Assembly (NCBI GenBank): GCA_029259285.1
Contig: JAPDJB010000011.1
Coordinates: 1 to 14,941, forward strand
DNA: 14,941 nt
Direction: 5' to 3'
DNA from: Candidatus Bathyarchaeota archaeon
GTDB lineage: Archaea; Thermoproteota; Bathyarchaeia; TCS64; B23
Every line of letters starts with the position of its first letter. Position 1 is the stretch's first letter. The position numbers and the translations under genes are program-made. Below the pieces are notes generated by a model that was given only the letters and a program-made list of their open reading frames with translations, did no database searches and was not told the origin of the DNA. Below, piece by piece: positions 14,081 through 14,941 of the stretch.

Positions 14081-14100
14081 GGTAGTACTTTCCTACTAAT
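14081..14100. promoter_or_regulatory. Candidate operator for the VapBC locus
   Basis: TAGTA (14083-14087) and TACTA (14094-14098) are inverted repeats separated by six bases, within GGTAGTACTTTCCTACTAAT. The site lies at the transcription start predicted from the upstream TATA box, where an autorepressing AbrB-type antitoxin would be expected to bind. Confidence 0.35.
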
Positions 14101-14121
14101 GAGGCTGATCAGAGCCCGATG

Positions 14122-14130
14122 AATATAATA
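14122..14130 (-). promoter_or_regulatory. TATA box for the VapBC locus
   Basis: On the minus strand the site reads TATTATATT, preceded by the purine-rich AAAAAGG that fits a BRE. It predicts transcription from about 14100 and a leader of about 36 bases before ATG 14064. Confidence 0.5.
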
Positions 14131-14190
14131 CCTTTTTAGTTCGAGTTTAAGAATTATTAAAGAGACATAAGAAGAGATGTGAAGGCGAAT

Positions 14191-14941
14191 CTAATTGTAA
14201 GTAGTTAAGATATAGAAAATTGGTATTGTTATTATACCTAGAAGTCCTCCGATTATGAAGGCAAATTGGATCCCGTAGAGATCCATTATTAATCCGGAGA
14301 TCAAGGAGCCCGCTATCTGTCCTAGACTCATTCCTGTGTTTAGCACTCCCATCGTTGATCCTGCCCCCATCTTCTTTCCCTCCTCAGCCACGATGGCGGA
14401 CATGGCGGGGAGGGAGAAGGCGCCTCCTAGGGATACGAGAAACCTAGCTGTTATTAAGTCGAGGGCTTCATGGGTATTGGCGAGATAGAAGTATCCGAGG
14501 GAGGCGAGGATAGTTCCGAGGATGACTAGGAGGACCCTATTATAGCGATCTGCCAAAACTCCGAAGGGGGTCTGTAAAAAGGAGTTGATGAAGATTCCCA
14601 TTGCTAGGATGAGGCCGACGAGGGAGTAGGAGATTCCAAGATTCTGGACGGCGAAGACGGCGAGGAAACCCATTATGCTTCCTCTCCCCATCGCGTTTAT
14701 CACACGGTATATTAAAGCTGCAAGCAGCCTTCTATTCGCAATGATCTTAGCTAGGGGTACGGTTTGTCTTTCAAGGGTTGGAGACTTAATTGAAGAGGGT
14801 AAAAATAGTATTGTAAGTATGAGGCTTAAGGCGATGAGAGCGGTCATGGAATAAAAGACCATGGGGAGAGAGAAGCGATCAAAGATGTATCCACCCAACA
14901 GTGGACCTGCGCCGAATCCAGTGAACATCGCAGTGTTCATC
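14191..14941 (-). CDS. Major facilitator superfamily transporter (N-terminal part outside window)
   Basis: The frame is open to the right edge, so the ATG at 14940 is likely internal and about 250 C-terminal residues are seen of a normal length near 400. Hydrophobic helices alternate with short loops; GFGAGPLLGGYIFDRF matches the end of the first six-helix half, and after a charged central loop (SSIKSPTLERQ) the second half carries the MFS loop motif GVLADRYNRVLLV and GLIMDLYGIQFAFIIGGLLG. This fits a drug- or metabolite-efflux type MFS protein; the substrate is not predictable. It ends in TAG. The 126 bases between its stop and the antitoxin gene hold the VapBC promoter. The DNA here is visibly richer in A/T than the left part of the window. 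Confidence 0.85.
   Translation of the reverse strand, partial: MNTAMFTGFGAGPLLGGYIFDRFSLPMVFYSMTALIALSLILTILFLPSSIKSPTLERQTVPLAKIIANRRLLAALIYRVINAMGRGSIMGFLAVFAVQNLGISYSLVGLILAMGIFINSFLQTPFGVLADRYNRVLLVILGTILASLGYFYLANTHEALDLITARFLVSLGGAFSLPAMSAIVAEEGKKMGAGSTMGVLNTGMSLGQIAGSLISGLIMDLYGIQFAFIIGGLLGIITIPIFYILTTYN

Noticed and set aside
1..14941. CRISPR arrays, rRNA genes, insertion sequences
   Set aside because: No regularly spaced repeats, no rRNA sequence, and no transposase or integrase coding sequence on either strand.

Overview
The window is archaeal chromosome. It carries an aRF1-type release factor with NIKS and GGQ motifs, an archaeal-type UMP kinase, an archaeal-type valyl-tRNA synthetase, TATA-box promoters with BRE-like purine-rich upstream bases, and apparently leaderless genes with TTG or GTG starts. 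A lineage near Bathyarchaeia/TACK archaea is my guess from the overall look; the sequence shown does not prove it.

Layout. (1) Positions 1-5296, + strand: a tightly packed operon of a PadR-type regulator (5' end cut by the window), a LolD/MacB-type ABC ATPase, a secreted protein of four Ig-like repeats, a MacB/FtsX-type permease, a multi-spanning Yip1-like membrane protein and a SAM-dependent methyltransferase. Neighbouring genes overlap or nearly touch, so I read it as one envelope-export or envelope-remodelling unit under PadR control. (2) Positions 5314-7432: tRNA-Leu(CAA) on the minus strand, diverging from UMP kinase, then aRF1 on the plus strand. (3) Positions 7429-10878, minus strand: valS, convergent with aRF1 and sharing its stop codon bases, preceded by a metallo-beta-lactamase-fold hydrolase. 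(4) tRNA-Ile(GAT) at 10938 with an encoded CCA, diverging from the hydrolase. (5) From about 11.0 kb onward the intergenic DNA becomes visibly more A/T-rich and the content turns accessory: a non-pyrrolysine MttB-family methyltransferase and a divergent nine-cysteine V4R/ATC-hydrolase-like protein, framed by a repeated intergenic element; then a VapBC-type pair whose PIN toxin gene is broken; then an MFS transporter running off the right edge.

The main points for a second look are: two tRNA/protein-gene pairs that each appear to fire divergently from one TATA box with nearly identical spacing; a repeat family lying just downstream of tRNA-Ile, mttB and the cysteine-rich gene, framing that pair next to a tRNA 3' end; a vapC gene disrupted by both a frameshift and an in-frame amber codon; a structured leader ahead of the cysteine-rich gene; and the ABC export operon, in which a secreted Ig-repeat protein occupies the place that an adaptor protein holds in bacterial MacAB.
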